Assembly: GCA_963801055.1 (NCBI GenBank) | Contig: CAWDDE010000001.1 | Span: 620,001 to 684,000 of the forward strand | Length of the DNA stretch: 64,000 nt | From: DASUPK01 sp963801055 | Lineage (GTDB): Bacteria; Actinomycetota; Thermoleophilia; Solirubrobacterales; 70-9 | Direction: 5' to 3' | In this document: piece after piece, positions 1 through 9,312 of the stretch | Position numbering within the stretch: the first letter of the stretch is position 1 | How the letters are laid out: every line of letters begins with the position of its first letter | Notes under the pieces: model-generated | The model's database searches: none | What the model was told of the DNA's origin: nothing | Seen by the model: only the letters and a program-made list of their open reading frames with translations | Position numbers and translations under genes: made by a program

Positions 1-85
1 AGCGTGATCCGCAGGGGAACGATGACCTGCTCCCCAGCAGTAATCGGGGAACCTTTGAACTTGCTCTGCCTGACTCTGACCCCCG

Positions 86-610
86 ATGCCCGTCCCGAAA
101 TGGATCAGCAACGTCAAGAACCGGCGGGTCCGCCGCCGCTGGAAAAGCTGGTGGCTGCGGCCCTGGACGGTCCCGCTCGATCCCGATCGGGCCGTGGCCT
201 ACAAGCGGATGCTCCGCCAGCACGGCCGCTACTCAACGCACATCACGATTGCCGAGTGGAAGTCTCACCCCGATCGTTGCGGCTGTCCGGTCTCCGCCAG
301 CCCCTACCCTCGCCGGACGCAGAAACTCGCGTTTAAGGTCGAACGGGTCCGGCATCGGCTGGGTGACATACCGATCCGCAACATCTCCGCTTACCGGAAT
401 CCCTGCCACGAACGCTGCATCGGGGGCGCGTTCGGCTATCACCCCCGCGGCCAGGCCGTCGATCCCGTAAAGCCCTCCGACATGAGCACCACCGCCTGGA
501 ATGCTCCCTGGCTGCGCGAGTTCGGTGATGGCGGCATCGGGATGCAACGCAACACCGGCGTCATCCGCCATGTCGATACCGGACCGCGGAGGCGCTGGTT
601 CTACGACTGA
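86..610 (+). CDS. M15-family zinc D-Ala-D-Ala carboxypeptidase-like protein
   Basis: 174 residues, no frame disruption. The C-terminal half carries the M15_3 signature: SAYRNP, then GGAFGYHPRGQAVDPV (zinc His and Asp around residues 143-150) and a final RHVDTGPRRRW with the last metal His. The N-terminal third is Arg/Lys/Trp-rich, with HITIAEW matching the family's entry motif. Known members cleave peptidoglycan peptides as cell-wall remodelling enzymes or phage endolysins. No signal peptide or membrane helix is seen, so an endolysin-like or unconventionally exported enzyme is possible. The ATG at 86 has only a weak ribosome site, so the true start could differ. Confidence 0.75.
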   Translation: MPVPKWISNVKNRRVRRRWKSWWLRPWTVPLDPDRAVAYKRMLRQHGRYSTHITIAEWKSHPDRCGCPVSASPYPRRTQKLAFKVERVRHRLGDIPIRNISAYRNPCHERCIGGAFGYHPRGQAVDPVKPSDMSTTAWNAPWLREFGDGGIGMQRNTGVIRHVDTGPRRRWFYD

Positions 611-1045
611 ATGCCCGGGCGAGTCAGCTGGGCTCCCGGAGGGTTCGAGGACAACGGTCTGACCCGAGGCGCACTGCCCCCTTGCGAGGGGGCAGCGGCG
701 CGGCGTCCCGTCGGGACTCAGGTGATCCGTTTGCCGTCGGCACGGAGGCTCTAGCGCGGCCAGGTACCAACTTCCCCGCATCGCCTGCGCCTGCCCTCCG
801 CCCGGTGGCGGCTGGTCAATCAAGCCCAGGCCGGGGTGGGACCCGGCTGTGGAGGTCGCAGGATCACGCTGGGACTATCGAGAGGCTGCTCCTCGGGCCA
901 GGCTCGGCGTGCCTGCTCGCCGTTGCCGTCACCGGAACTGGTCCGATGAGGTGGAGTTACCACTCTGTTACCACCCTGCCCCGATTCCGCCGCCCATCCG
1001 CTTCAAGGCACGAAAGAAACCCTGCCTTAGCGGGGCTTTCTCGGA
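611..1045. other. Non-coding stretch with one strong hairpin
   Basis: No recognisable gene between the peptidase and the tRNA. A perfect 8-bp hairpin lies at 674-695 (CTGCCCCC, loop TTGCGA, GGGGGCAG) about 65 nt after the peptidase stop; it lacks a U-tract but could end that transcript. The remainder has open frames without family-like sequence. It was inspected for RNase P, tmRNA, SRP and cobalamin-riboswitch signatures and none was convincing. Confidence 0.5.
1011..1042 (-). terminator. Imperfect intrinsic terminator after tRNA-Met
   Basis: On the minus strand, 3 nt past the tRNA 3' end, GAAAGCCCCGC and GCAGGGTTTC form an imperfect hairpin (one bulged G, one C/A mismatch) followed by TTTC. 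Its position suits termination of the tRNA transcript. Confidence 0.45.
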
Positions 1046-1119
1046 TGCCGGAGGAGGGACTCGAACCCCCGACACGCGGATTATGATTCCGCTGCTCTAA
1101 CCGACTGAGCTACTCCGGC
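1046..1119 (-). tRNA. tRNA-Met (anticodon CAT)
   Basis: 74-nt cloverleaf on the minus strand: acceptor stem GCCGGAG/CTCCGGC closed by discriminator A, D arm GCTCAGTCGGTTAGAGC, anticodon stem GCGGA/TCCGC around loop ATCATAA (anticodon CAT), and a T arm with GGTTCGAGTCC. The G1:C72 pair and absence of three G:C pairs in the anticodon stem argue against initiator tRNA; a tRNA-Ile with lysidine-modified CAT cannot be excluded. CCA is not encoded. A TACGAT box at 1130-1135 (minus strand) may be its -10. Confidence 0.93.
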
Positions 1120-1150
1120 GGGGTCGACAATCGTAGCGACGGGTCGGTGC

Positions 1151-1465
1151 TCATCCGAGGCGTAGGCGCGGCACGGTTGCGCGACGGCGCGGACCGTGGA
1201 CTTCACCTCGAAGCTGGGAGCGGCGCAAGAAGAGCATCCGCACCAGCTCGGCGGTGTGACGGAACGGATCGGCGATCACCTCGCCCGAGGCGAGGGCGAT
1301 CGCGGCCTGGGCCTCGCCGTCCACCTCGGCGATCAGAAGCTCGCCGTCGGGAACCGCGCGGCTGTCGCGCTGGGCGATCCGCCTGAGCGCCGCTCCGTCG
1401 ACCGGGCCGGCGGCGCGGATGATGACCGATCCGGAGTTCTCGCTTGAGTTCGTGTGGTACATCAT
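1151..1465 (-). CDS. Small GNAT-like conserved actinobacterial protein
   Basis: About 104 residues. It begins with a beta-strand SVIIRAAGPVDGAALRRIA as in GNAT acetyltransferases, followed by ELLIAEVDGEAQAAIAL and then ADPFRHTAELVRMLFLR. It stops before the acetyl-CoA-binding region of a full GNAT enzyme, so it looks like a half-domain. Start chosen at 1465 because GTGAGG lies just upstream; the adjacent ATG at 1462 is an alternative. A second copy of the family lies at 13975-14325 with the same ADPFR.TAEL block. Divergent from the MocR regulator. No biochemical role can be assigned. Confidence 0.6.
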   Translation of the reverse strand: MMYHTNSSENSGSVIIRAAGPVDGAALRRIAQRDSRAVPDGELLIAEVDGEAQAAIALASGEVIADPFRHTAELVRMLFLRRSQLRGEVHGPRRRATVPRLRLG

Positions 1466-1539
1466 TGCCTCACTTTGGTGCTTCCGGATGGAGGTTTGCG
1501 CTACTGTTAGGCAGGGTACTTGATCTTTGAGGTGGCTGT

Positions 1540-3048
1540 ATGTCATACAAAGCTGAATTGAAAGACTTAAAGCGGGGTACCGAGCGATCGCTGACCGAGC
1601 AGATGGTCGAGGCGTTCCGCCGCGCGATCTCCTCCGGCGAGCTCGCGGTGGGAGAGAAGCTGCCGCCGACGCGGGAGCTCGCCGACCTCGCGCGGGTCAA
1701 CCATCTGACCGCTGTGCGCGTCTACCGCAAGCTCCGGGAGCTCGGCCTGGTCACGTCCGAGGTGGGCCGCGGCACCTTCGTGCGCGAGGCGGCCGCGACG
1801 CTGCGAGACGGCGCCGACCCGGACAGCGTGGAGTGGCAGCGCTACGTGCTGCCGCCGCGGATCGAATCGAGCGGAGACCGCGCGATGGACGAGATGTACC
1901 GCCATTCCCAGGCCCGCGGGCTGATCCCGCTCTCGGTCGGTTACCCCTCCGTCGAGCTCTTCCCCTTCGATCAGATGCGCGAGGCGATGTCCGAGGCGCT
2001 CGACAGCCATGACAGCCGGGCCCTCCAGTACACGGACATCGCCGGCCTGCCTGAGATGGTGGAGCAGCTGGCGACGTTCTCCGCGGCCCGCGGCGCGCCC
2101 GAGGAGCCGGGGAACATTCTGGTCACCACCGGGGCCCGCCAGGGCCTCACCCTGGCGGCGCGGGCGGTGCTCCGCCCTGGAGACGTCGCGGCCTGCGAGT
2201 CGCCCAGCTTCATGGGCGTGCTCGAGTCGCTCAAGGATGCGGGCGCGCGGGTGCTGCCCGTCCCGGTCGACGAACAGGGGCTCGACACCGATGCTCTCGA
2301 GGAGCTGGTCGGGCGTCAGGAGATCCGGTTGCTCGCGATCCAGCCGCGCTGCCACAACCCGACCGGATCCGATCTCTCGGGAGAGCGGCGCATCCACCTG
2401 CTGGAGCTGGCGCGTCGCCACGGCTTCTTCATCCTCGAGGACGGCATCTACGCGGACCTGCGCTTCGAGGGAGACGACCCCGGTTCGCTGCGGCGCGAGG
2501 CACCGAGCCACGTGATCTACGTGGACTCGCTCTCCAAGATCGTGGGCGGCGGCCTCCGAGTAGGTTGGGTCATGTCGAGCGGGCCGGTGCGCGATCGCCT
2601 CCTGCATGAGAAGCGCGCCGACGACATGCATAGCGCCACGCTCACCCAACTCGCCCTGGCGCGCTTTCTCGCCGCCGGGGAGTACCCGGGCCATCTGGAG
2701 CGGGCTCGCGCCTTCTACCGCGAGCGTCGCGATGCGCTCGTGGAGGCGGCCCAACGGCATCTGGGCGGACTCGCGACGATCCCCACACCCAGCGCGGGCG
2801 GGCACCTGTGGCTGACGCTTTCGACCGCCGTGGAGGAGGGCGAGCTGATGACCGAGGCGGTCCGCCACGGCGTCACCTTCGTCCCGGGTGCGGCGATGCT
2901 CCCCGAGCCGGGAACGGGGACGCACGTGCGGCTCTCCTACGGCTTCCTCGGGCCGGACAAGCTCGCCGAGGGGGTGCGGCGCCTGGGGCGAGCGATCCGG
3001 GCGGTGGGGGAGCAGCCCCGCGTCAGCGGGGCGCTGCCGATCGCCTAG
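1540..3048 (+). CDS. MocR/PdxR-type GntR regulator with aminotransferase domain
   Basis: 502 residues. The N-terminal winged helix of the GntR family (about residues 15-80, with LPPTRELADLARVNHLTAV) is joined to a fold-type I aminotransferase domain; the PLP lysine is in DSLSKIVGGG and the substrate-carboxylate Arg is probably in HVRLSYG. MocR proteins use PLP or amino-acid ligands to control vitamin B6 or amino-acid genes; some homologues are real aminotransferases. Good ribosome site GAGGTGG before the ATG. Divergent from the small GNAT-like gene and convergent with the dehydrogenase downstream (6-bp gap). Targets are unknown; the neighbouring branched-chain catabolic operon is a possibility. 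Confidence 0.9.
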   Translation: MSYKAELKDLKRGTERSLTEQMVEAFRRAISSGELAVGEKLPPTRELADLARVNHLTAVRVYRKLRELGLVTSEVGRGTFVREAAATLRDGADPDSVEWQRYVLPPRIESSGDRAMDEMYRHSQARGLIPLSVGYPSVELFPFDQMREAMSEALDSHDSRALQYTDIAGLPEMVEQLATFSAARGAPEEPGNILVTTGARQGLTLAARAVLRPGDVAACESPSFMGVLESLKDAGARVLPVPVDEQGLDTDALEELVGRQEIRLLAIQPRCHNPTGSDLSGERRIHLLELARRHGFFILEDGIYADLRFEGDDPGSLRREAPSHVIYVDSLSKIVGGGLRVGWVMSSGPVRDRLLHEKRADDMHSATLTQLALARFLAAGEYPGHLERARAFYRERRDALVEAAQRHLGGLATIPTPSAGGHLWLTLSTAVEEGELMTEAVRHGVTFVPGAAMLPEPGTGTHVRLSYGFLGPDKLAEGVRRLGRAIRAVGEQPRVSGALPIA

Positions 3049-3054
3049 GTCCGG

Positions 3055-4179
3055 CTACGCCGCTGCCGGTTCACGCCGGCGAGCCCGCTCTAGGCGCTCG
3101 GCCGCCAGTTGGCGCGCCGCCTCCAGCGGCGTCGCTCCACGCTCGTCCGCCTCGGTCAGGAGGTGCGCGATCGTCTCGCCGATCCCGTCGACGAGGTGTT
3201 TCGTCCGGGCGCGGTCGAGCGAGTGGAGCTCCGCGTAGACGTTGATCAGCCCACCGGCGTTGGCGATGAAGTCGGGCGCGTAGACGATCCCGCGCTCGTG
3301 GAGGCGATCGGCCAGCGACTCGTCGGCAAGGATGTTGTTGGCGGAGCCGCAGAGGATCTCGCAGCGCAGCTCGTCGACGTTGCCCGCGTCGATGACCCCG
3401 CCGAGCGCGCAGGGCGCCAGGACCTCGCATGCAGCGGTGATGGCGGAGTCGGGGTCGATCCAGAGCGCGCCCAGCTGCTCGGCCGTGACGCGCTTGCCGG
3501 GATCGATGTCCGTCGCCGTGACCCTGCAACCGGCCGCGACCAGACGCTCGACCAGCCGAGCGCCGACGTGACCGATCCCGATCACGCAGACGTTCCGTCC
3601 GGAGAGATCCGGGCTGTCGAAGCGCCGCTCGCAGCAAGCCCGGATCGCGGCCTCGACGCCCCGGGCGGTGAGCGGGCTCGGGTCACCGGAGCCGCCCAGC
3701 GCCGGCGGGAGGCCGACGACGTGGCTGGTTTTCTCGCGGATCACGGCCATGTCCTCGGTGCCGGTCCCGACGTCCTCGGCGGTGATGTAGCGGCCGTCGA
3801 GGGACTCGACCAGGTCGCCGAGGTCGAGCAACAGGCCGCGGCGCCGCTCGGCCGTGAGCTCGCCGTCGGCGCACATCACGGCCTTGCCGCCGCCGAGGTC
3901 GAGACCCGCAGCGGCGGCCTTCAGGGTCATCGCCTCCGAGAGGCGAAGCACGTCGGCGACCGCATCGCCGGGAGTTCCGTAGCACCAGAGCCGCGCACCT
4001 CCGAGCGCCGGCCCGAGCAGGGTCGAGTGCACAGCGACGATCACGTACATCCCAGTGCGCCGGCCGCGTCGAACGAGGAGCTCCTCGTGGTCAAGCCGGG
4101 CGGTCGGGCGACGGTTTCCCTCGCTGCTGCCGAGCTTTCCGTTGCCCTCGCTCGCGGGGGCCTTTCCGTTGCCTTTCAT
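3055..4179 (-). CDS. Leucine/valine-type amino-acid dehydrogenase
   Basis: About 374 residues of the Glu/Leu/Phe/Val dehydrogenase family: catalytic Lys in LDLGGGKAVM, the AEDVGTGTEDM segment, and a Rossmann NAD site CVIGIGHVGARLVERL. It oxidatively deaminates branched-chain amino acids to 2-oxoacids, the substrates of the E1/E2 genes immediately upstream in the same operon. The start at 4179 overlaps the E2 stop as ATGA; an ATG at 4191 is also open. The N-terminus has a short Gly/Asn/Lys-rich tail (GNGK repeats) unusual for the family. Leucine versus valine preference cannot be read from sequence. Confidence 0.88.
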   Translation of the reverse strand: MKGNGKAPASEGNGKLGSSEGNRRPTARLDHEELLVRRGRRTGMYVIVAVHSTLLGPALGGARLWCYGTPGDAVADVLRLSEAMTLKAAAAGLDLGGGKAVMCADGELTAERRRGLLLDLGDLVESLDGRYITAEDVGTGTEDMAVIREKTSHVVGLPPALGGSGDPSPLTARGVEAAIRACCERRFDSPDLSGRNVCVIGIGHVGARLVERLVAAGCRVTATDIDPGKRVTAEQLGALWIDPDSAITAACEVLAPCALGGVIDAGNVDELRCEILCGSANNILADESLADRLHERGIVYAPDFIANAGGLINVYAELHSLDRARTKHLVDGIGETIAHLLTEADERGATPLEAARQLAAERLERARRREPAAA

Positions 4180-5582
4180 CGCTCCTCGCATCCCTCGAGC
4201 GTCTCCTTGATCTGAGCGAGGAAGCGGGCGGCGACCGCCCCATCGAGCGCGCGGTGGTCCCAGGACATGCAGAGGTAGCTCATCGGCCTGATCGCGATCG
4301 CGTCCGAGCCGTTCTCTGTGATCACCACCGGGCGCTTCACGATCGCCTCGAGGTCGAGGATCCCGACCTGCGGCTGGTTGATGATCGGCGTCGCCAGCAC
4401 CGCGCCGAACTGACCCGGATTCGTGATCGTAAAGGTCCCTCCGTGGACGTCGTCCGGCTCGAGCTGCCCGGATCTGGCCCGCTGGGCCAGGTCGGCGATC
4501 CCAGCCGCGAGGCCCTCGAGGCTGAGCCGCTCGGCCTGGCGGATCACGGGGACGATCAGGCCCTTGTCGAGTGCGACGGCGATCCCGAGGTTGACCTGGT
4601 CGTGGTAGACGATCTCGTCGCCGTCGAGCCGCGCGTTCAGGATCGGATAGCGCTGGAGTGCGTCGACCGTGGCGCGCGCGACGAACGCGAGATAGGTAAG
4701 GGGCACGCCGCGTCGCGCCATCTGCTCCTTGAGCTCCTGCCGCCGCGCGGTGACGGCGGAGAGGTCCACCTCGACGATCGTCGTGCAGTGGGCGGCGGTG
4801 CGCCGACTGGTAACCATGTGCTCCGCGATCGACTTCCGCATCGGCGACATCGGTTCCCGCCGCTCCGGCATCTCGCCAGCCTCGGCCGCTGCTGGCGACG
4901 CTGCCGGTTGGGCGCCGCCGTTCCCCGCGGCTGGGGCCGGCGCCTCGGGCTGATACGGCGACTCGATGTGAAGCGGACGCTCCTCGGGAGCGACCGCAGC
5001 CTTCTCCTCGGCCGGCTCTGCCGTTGCGGCCTCGCCGCGCTCGATGAAGGCGAGCACGTCCTTCTTCCGCACCCGGCCGCCGATCCCAGTTCCCTCGACC
5101 TGGTCCAGGTCGATGCCGTGCTTGTCGGCGATCCGCCGGACCACCGGCGAGTAGAAACCCGAGCGATCCTCGCCGACGCCGTCGCCCTGCTCCTCCGCGG
5201 AGGGGCGCTCACGGTCGCCTGACTGGGCTTGGGCGGCTGCGCCGGCGGGCTCCTCACGGGCCTTCGCCGCTGCGCCGCCGGCCGACTCCTCCTCCTCGGG
5301 GTGCGGGTGGCCGGGCTTCGCGCCGGGGTCGATCTCGGCGAGCGTCGTCCCGACCGACACGGTCTGGTCGGCCTCGACCAAGACGCGGGAGAGGCGCCCG
5401 CTGGCGGGCGCCGGGATCTCGACGTCGACCTTGTCGGTGGTGACGATGCAGACGGTCTCGTCCGCCTCGACCCAGTCGCCGGGCCGCTTCACCCACTCCG
5501 TGATCGTGCCCTCGGCGACGGAGACGCCCATCTGGGGCATCGTCACCTCGACTGTCCCAGTTTCAGTAGGCGATGAGCTCAC
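4176..5582 (-). CDS. bkdC: Branched-chain 2-oxoacid dehydrogenase E2 (dihydrolipoamide acyltransferase)
   Basis: 468 residues. An N-terminal lipoyl domain (TTDKVDVEIPAP, lipoylated Lys near residue 51), an Ala/Pro/Glu linker, a peripheral subunit-binding domain (YSPVVRRIADKHGIDL...GTGIGGRVRKKDV), a second linker, and a catalytic acyltransferase domain ending in SWDHRALDGAVAARFL, with the active-site His in HRALDG. It transfers acyl groups from E1 to CoA. Order E1alpha-E1beta-E2-amino-acid dehydrogenase points to branched-chain rather than pyruvate substrate. The GTG start at 5582 overlaps the end of E1beta. No E3 gene is in the operon, so lipoamide dehydrogenase must come from elsewhere. Confidence 0.92.
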   Translation of the reverse strand: MSSSPTETGTVEVTMPQMGVSVAEGTITEWVKRPGDWVEADETVCIVTTDKVDVEIPAPASGRLSRVLVEADQTVSVGTTLAEIDPGAKPGHPHPEEEESAGGAAAKAREEPAGAAAQAQSGDRERPSAEEQGDGVGEDRSGFYSPVVRRIADKHGIDLDQVEGTGIGGRVRKKDVLAFIERGEAATAEPAEEKAAVAPEERPLHIESPYQPEAPAPAAGNGGAQPAASPAAAEAGEMPERREPMSPMRKSIAEHMVTSRRTAAHCTTIVEVDLSAVTARRQELKEQMARRGVPLTYLAFVARATVDALQRYPILNARLDGDEIVYHDQVNLGIAVALDKGLIVPVIRQAERLSLEGLAAGIADLAQRARSGQLEPDDVHGGTFTITNPGQFGAVLATPIINQPQVGILDLEAIVKRPVVITENGSDAIAIRPMSYLCMSWDHRALDGAVAARFLAQIKETLEGCEER

Positions 5583-6529
5583 GGCACGCCTCCTTCATGT
5601 CGTCGAGCTGCGGCAGCACGTGCTGCTCGAGCGGCGGGCTGAACGGGATCGGCACGTCCGGGGTCGTCAGCCGCCGCACCGGCGCGTCCAGGTCCTCGAA
5701 GGCCCGCTCGGAGACCAGCGCCGCGATCTCGGCGCCGGCGCCGCAGGAGCGGGTGGCCTCGTGGGCGACGAGCACCTTGCCCGTCTTCCGAGCACTGGCG
5801 AGCACCGCGTCCTCGTCGAGCGGCTGCAGCGTCCGCAGGTCGAGCACCTCGATGTCCTCGCCGAGCTCCTCGGCTGCCTGCACGGCGAGGGGCACGCTCG
5901 ATCCATAAGCGATCACGCTCATCTCCTTGCCTTCGCGCACCACCTTCGCCTCGCCGATCGGCACCGCGTAGTCGCCCTCGGGGACCTCGCCCTTCACGTG
6001 TCGGTAAAGGCCTTTGTGCTCCATGAAGCACACGGGGTTCGGGTCGCGGATCGCCGAGACCAGCAGGCCCTTCGCGTCGTCGGCGCTCGCCGGGGCGACC
6101 ACCTTCAGGCCCGGGCGCCTGCATGAACCAGGCCTCCGGGTTCTGCGAGTGGAAGGGCCCGCCGGAGAAGCCGCCTCCGGAGGGGAGCCGGACGACCATC
6201 GGCACCGCGATCCCCTGGCGGTAATGAAGCTTTGCCGCCACGTTCACAAGCTGGTCGAAGCCGCAGGAGATGAAGTCCGCGAACTGCATCTCGGCCACGG
6301 GCTTCATTCCCTCAGCCGCCGCCCCGACGGCGGCGCCCACGATCAGGTTCTCGGCCAGTGGCGTGTCGAGCACCCGGTCGGCGCCGAACTCCTCGGCGAA
6401 GCCGTCGGTCACCTTGAAGGCGCCGCCGAAGGCGCCGATGTCCTCACCGAGGCAGAAGACGCTCTCGTCGCGGCGCATCTCCTCGCGGAGGCCGTCGGAG
6501 ATCGCCTCCAGATAGGTCATCTCGGCCAT
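5563..6529 (-). CDS. bkdB: 2-oxoacid dehydrogenase E1 beta subunit (one frame break)
   Basis: About 322 residues when joined. The first part (MAEMTYLEAISDGLREEM, then GEDIGAFGGAFKVTDG) and last part (DYAVPIGEAKVVREGKEM...EVLDLRTLQPLDEDAV) are the standard E1beta halves with its TPP-side and C-terminal swapping domains. The frame changes near 6109-6117 where one extra base lies in GCGCCCGGGCC; removing it restores APGLKVV. The start at 6529 shares one base with the E1alpha stop (TGATG). It forms the thiamine-dependent decarboxylase with the next gene upstream. Confidence 0.9.
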
Positions 6530-7647
6530 CACGCCACCCCCGCTTCCTCGCGCGGCGTCTCGCCGCGCTTCTCCTGCTCGGCCCAGTAGGACCACGGCGC
6601 CCGGCCGTCGCCGAGCGGCTCGAACCGCTCCGCGTAGACGCCCTCGAGGGCGAGCTCTGGCTCCGGCATCGGCGAGGCCAGCGCGCGCTCGGCGGCCCCC
6701 GCCACCTCGCGCTCACAGGCCTCGCGGAGCGAGGCGACCTCCTCACCCGTGAAGCCGTGCTGGGAGCGCAGCCGCCGCTCGTAGCGGTCGATCGGGTCGC
6801 GCCGCTCCCACTCCTCGTGCATCCCCTCCGGCACATAGCGCATGTCGTCATGTGCGCCGTGACCGTGCATCCGCATCGTGTGGCACTCGATCAGCGTCGG
6901 CCCGTCGCTCTGGCGTGCCCGCTCCGCGGCCACACGAGCCGCCTCGAAGACGGCCTCGACGTCGTTGCCGTCGACGCTCACTCCGGGGAAGCCGTAAGTG
7001 GCGGCGCGCTCGACTGGATCGACGGCGTACTCGAGCTCTGTGGGCGTCGAGTAGGCGAATTTGTTGTTCTCCAGCACGAACACCACCGGGAGGTGGTGGA
7101 TGCCGGCGAAGTTGAGCGCCTCGTGGCACTGCCCGTTGGCCGTCGCGCCCTCGCCGAAGAAAGTCATCGCGACCCGGGGCTCGCGCTTCATCTTGATCGC
7201 GAGCGCGATTCCGACCGCCACCTGGGCCATGTCGGGCAGCATCGAGACCATCCCAATACACCCGAGATCGCGGTCGCCGAAATGCATGTTGCCGTCCTTC
7301 CCCCCGGTGACTCCGCCGGAGCGGCCCATGTAGTTGGCGAGGTATCGGTCCGGTGTGACCCCGCGCACTAAGTGGGCGCCGAGATCCCGGTGCAGGATGC
7401 ACATCCGATCCCGGGGCCCGAGGACGAACGAGGCGCCGACCGAGATCGCCTCCTGTCCGCGGCCGTCGTAGAACGACCCGGGCACCTTCCCCTGCCGGTA
7501 GAGAGTGATGCCCCGCTCCTCGGACAGCCTCATCAGCTGCATGTAGCGGAGGAGCAGGACGCGGTCGTCGCGAGTCAGGTGCTCGCTGGAGCCCTGATTG
7601 GGCTCGGCTGATCCATCGCCAGCGAGGCTCGCATGATCGAGCTTCAT
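6529..7647 (-). CDS. bkdA: 2-oxoacid dehydrogenase E1 alpha subunit
   Basis: About 372 residues. Shows the TPP-binding region FFGEGATANGQCHEALNFAG ending in LENNKFAYSTP, and the phosphorylation-loop-like region HTMRMHGHGAHDD. Decarboxylates branched-chain 2-oxoacids and passes the acyl group to E2. Start taken at ATG 7647 because GGAGGAAAGG precedes it by about 10 nt; an upstream GTG at 7749 is open but its extra residues do not look conserved. First gene of a four-gene minus-strand operon with one-to-few-base overlaps, implying translational coupling and equal expression. Confidence 0.93.
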   Translation of the reverse strand: MKLDHASLAGDGSAEPNQGSSEHLTRDDRVLLLRYMQLMRLSEERGITLYRQGKVPGSFYDGRGQEAISVGASFVLGPRDRMCILHRDLGAHLVRGVTPDRYLANYMGRSGGVTGGKDGNMHFGDRDLGCIGMVSMLPDMAQVAVGIALAIKMKREPRVAMTFFGEGATANGQCHEALNFAGIHHLPVVFVLENNKFAYSTPTELEYAVDPVERAATYGFPGVSVDGNDVEAVFEAARVAAERARQSDGPTLIECHTMRMHGHGAHDDMRYVPEGMHEEWERRDPIDRYERRLRSQHGFTGEEVASLREACEREVAGAAERALASPMPEPELALEGVYAERFEPLGDGRAPWSYWAEQEKRGETPREEAGVA

Positions 7648-7791
7648 ATGCGGTCCGCCTTTCCTCCAGCCGCACCATCGGGATCTCCGATTGAGTCCGG
7701 CCAATTCGGCGGGGCCGGGATTCTCCGGTTCGCCCGCCCTTACGGACACGGGAGGGGAGGGATCTGCCTCTCCGCCCTATGTGATATGGCG

Positions 7792-7820
7792 ATCATACCC
7801 GCGCTGCAGGCGGGGAACCA
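7792..7820 (-). promoter_or_regulatory. Candidate promoter of the bkd operon
   Basis: On the minus strand TGGTTC, 17 nt, then TATGAT (7797-7792) is a reasonable sigma-70-type promoter about 145 nt upstream of the E1alpha start. Weak -35, hence tentative. Confidence 0.35.
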
Positions 7821-7916
7821 GAATGCGACGCGTTAATCCGTCTGTAACCAGATATATGGGTAGGGTGCGGTTTACGAGAGGCCTACGGGAGGGCCTACAG
7901 GATGAGGAGGAATTGC

Positions 7917-9219
7917 ATGCGAGGTCTCAATGACAAGAGATTTCTCGCCGCAGCAGCCGGTCTCGTGCTGGCACTTGGTGTGGCCGCCTGCGGTGGCGAC
8001 GATGACGATGACGGAGGCGGCGGCCAGGCGACCCTCGATCTGACGATCGGCGACTCGATTCCGCTGACCGGCGATCTGGCGCCCTTCGGACCCCCTGGCG
8101 AGAAGGCGAGTGATCTGGCTGTGGCTCAGATCAACGACGCGATCCAGCAGGCCGGCGTCGATCACACGGTCAAGGTCGTCCACGAGGACAACGAGACGAG
8201 CCCGCAGCCAGCCGTGCAGGCTGCCCGCAAGATGGTCGACGCGGACGGTGCGACCTGCATCACCGGCGCCTGGGCCTCGTCGGACACGATCCCGACCGCG
8301 GAGTCGGTCTCGATTCCGGACGAGATCCTTCAGATCTCGCCGGCGTCGACGGCCCCTGCCATCTCCGATATCGATGACGACGGCCTGCTCAACAGGACGG
8401 CACCGCCTGACACATTCCAGGCGGCCACCCTTGCCGGTGCGATCAACGAGTCTCTCGGAGCCCAGGGCCAGACCGTGAACGTCGGTGCCCGGAACGATGA
8501 GTACGGCACGGCCTTCGCCGAGAACTTCCGCAAAGAGTGGGAAAACCTCGGCGGCACGATCGGTGCAGGAGGTCATCTACGACCCTGAGCAGCCGAGCTA
8601 CAACTCGGAGGCCCAGGAGATCACCTCAGGGAACCCCGCCGCGTTCGTGATCATCGATTTCCCGGACACCTTCGCCAAGGTCGGTCCGGCGCTGCAGCGC
8701 ACGGGCAACTGGGATCCAACGAAGGCGTGGGGCACCGATGGTCTCGCCTCCAGCAGCTTGCCGGAGGATGTGGCGCCGCAGATCATCGAAGGTATGCGCG
8801 GCACCGCACCGGGCGCGCCCGAGAAGGGCGAAGCCGAGCAGGCGTTCCGCACGCTGTACGACAGCTCGGACCCGAGGGATGTCGAGGCCCAGACGTTCGA
8901 CGCCCAGAATTTCGACGCGACGGTCCTCTGCTACCTGGCCGCGGTGGCCGCCGGCTCCACCGACGGTAAGGAGATGGCTGATGCGCTCCAGCCCGTCACC
9001 GCTCCGCCGGGTACCCAATACACCTGGGAGCAGCTCCCCCAGATGATCGAGGCGCTGCAGAACGGTGACGACATCGACTACGAGGGCGCATCCGGCTCGG
9101 TCAACCTGAACGCGAACGGTGACGCCACGTCGGAGGTCTACGACACCTACACCTACAAGGGTGGGGAGTTCGTGGTCACCGAGGATCTGCCGATCGTTCC
9201 CCCGGTAGGCGGCGAGTAA
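7917..9219 (+). CDS. Branched-chain amino-acid ABC transporter substrate-binding lipoprotein (one frame break)
   Basis: About 433 residues when joined. A signal peptide ends in the lipobox LALGVAAC; an Asp-rich tail (GGDDDDDGG) follows the lipidated Cys. Then come the LivJ-type periplasmic-binding domains (IGDSIPLTGDLAPFG..., CITGAWASSDTIPTAE...). The frame changes near 8562, where removing one G from ATCGGTG restores TIVQEVIYDP. Start at ATG 7917 is set by the AGGAGG site 7 nt upstream; the ATG at 7902 lies within that site. The gene faces the livFGMH permease genes and likely supplies their substrate-binding protein. A strong terminator follows. Confidence 0.9.
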
Positions 9220-9254
9220 GCGCTCCCGGGAGCCGAACGCCGAGTATCACACGA

Positions 9255-9282
9255 GCGGCCGGGGCCTTCGGGCCCCGGCCGC
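9255..9282 (+). terminator. Strong intrinsic terminator after the binding-protein gene
   Basis: Perfect 12-bp GC stem (GCGGCCGGGGCC / GGCCCCGGCCGC) with a TTCG tetraloop, followed by TTCGCTT. It lies 36 nt after the stop codon of the ABC binding-protein gene and isolates it from the next gene. Confidence 0.8.
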
Positions 9283-9312
9283 TTCGCTTGCGAGCCGTGA
9301 GATACTCGCCCC

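Noticed and set aside
611..1045. Non-coding region as RNase P RNA, tmRNA, SRP RNA or a cobalamin riboswitch
   Set aside because: None of the conserved core sequences was found on either strand; only a simple hairpin is supported.
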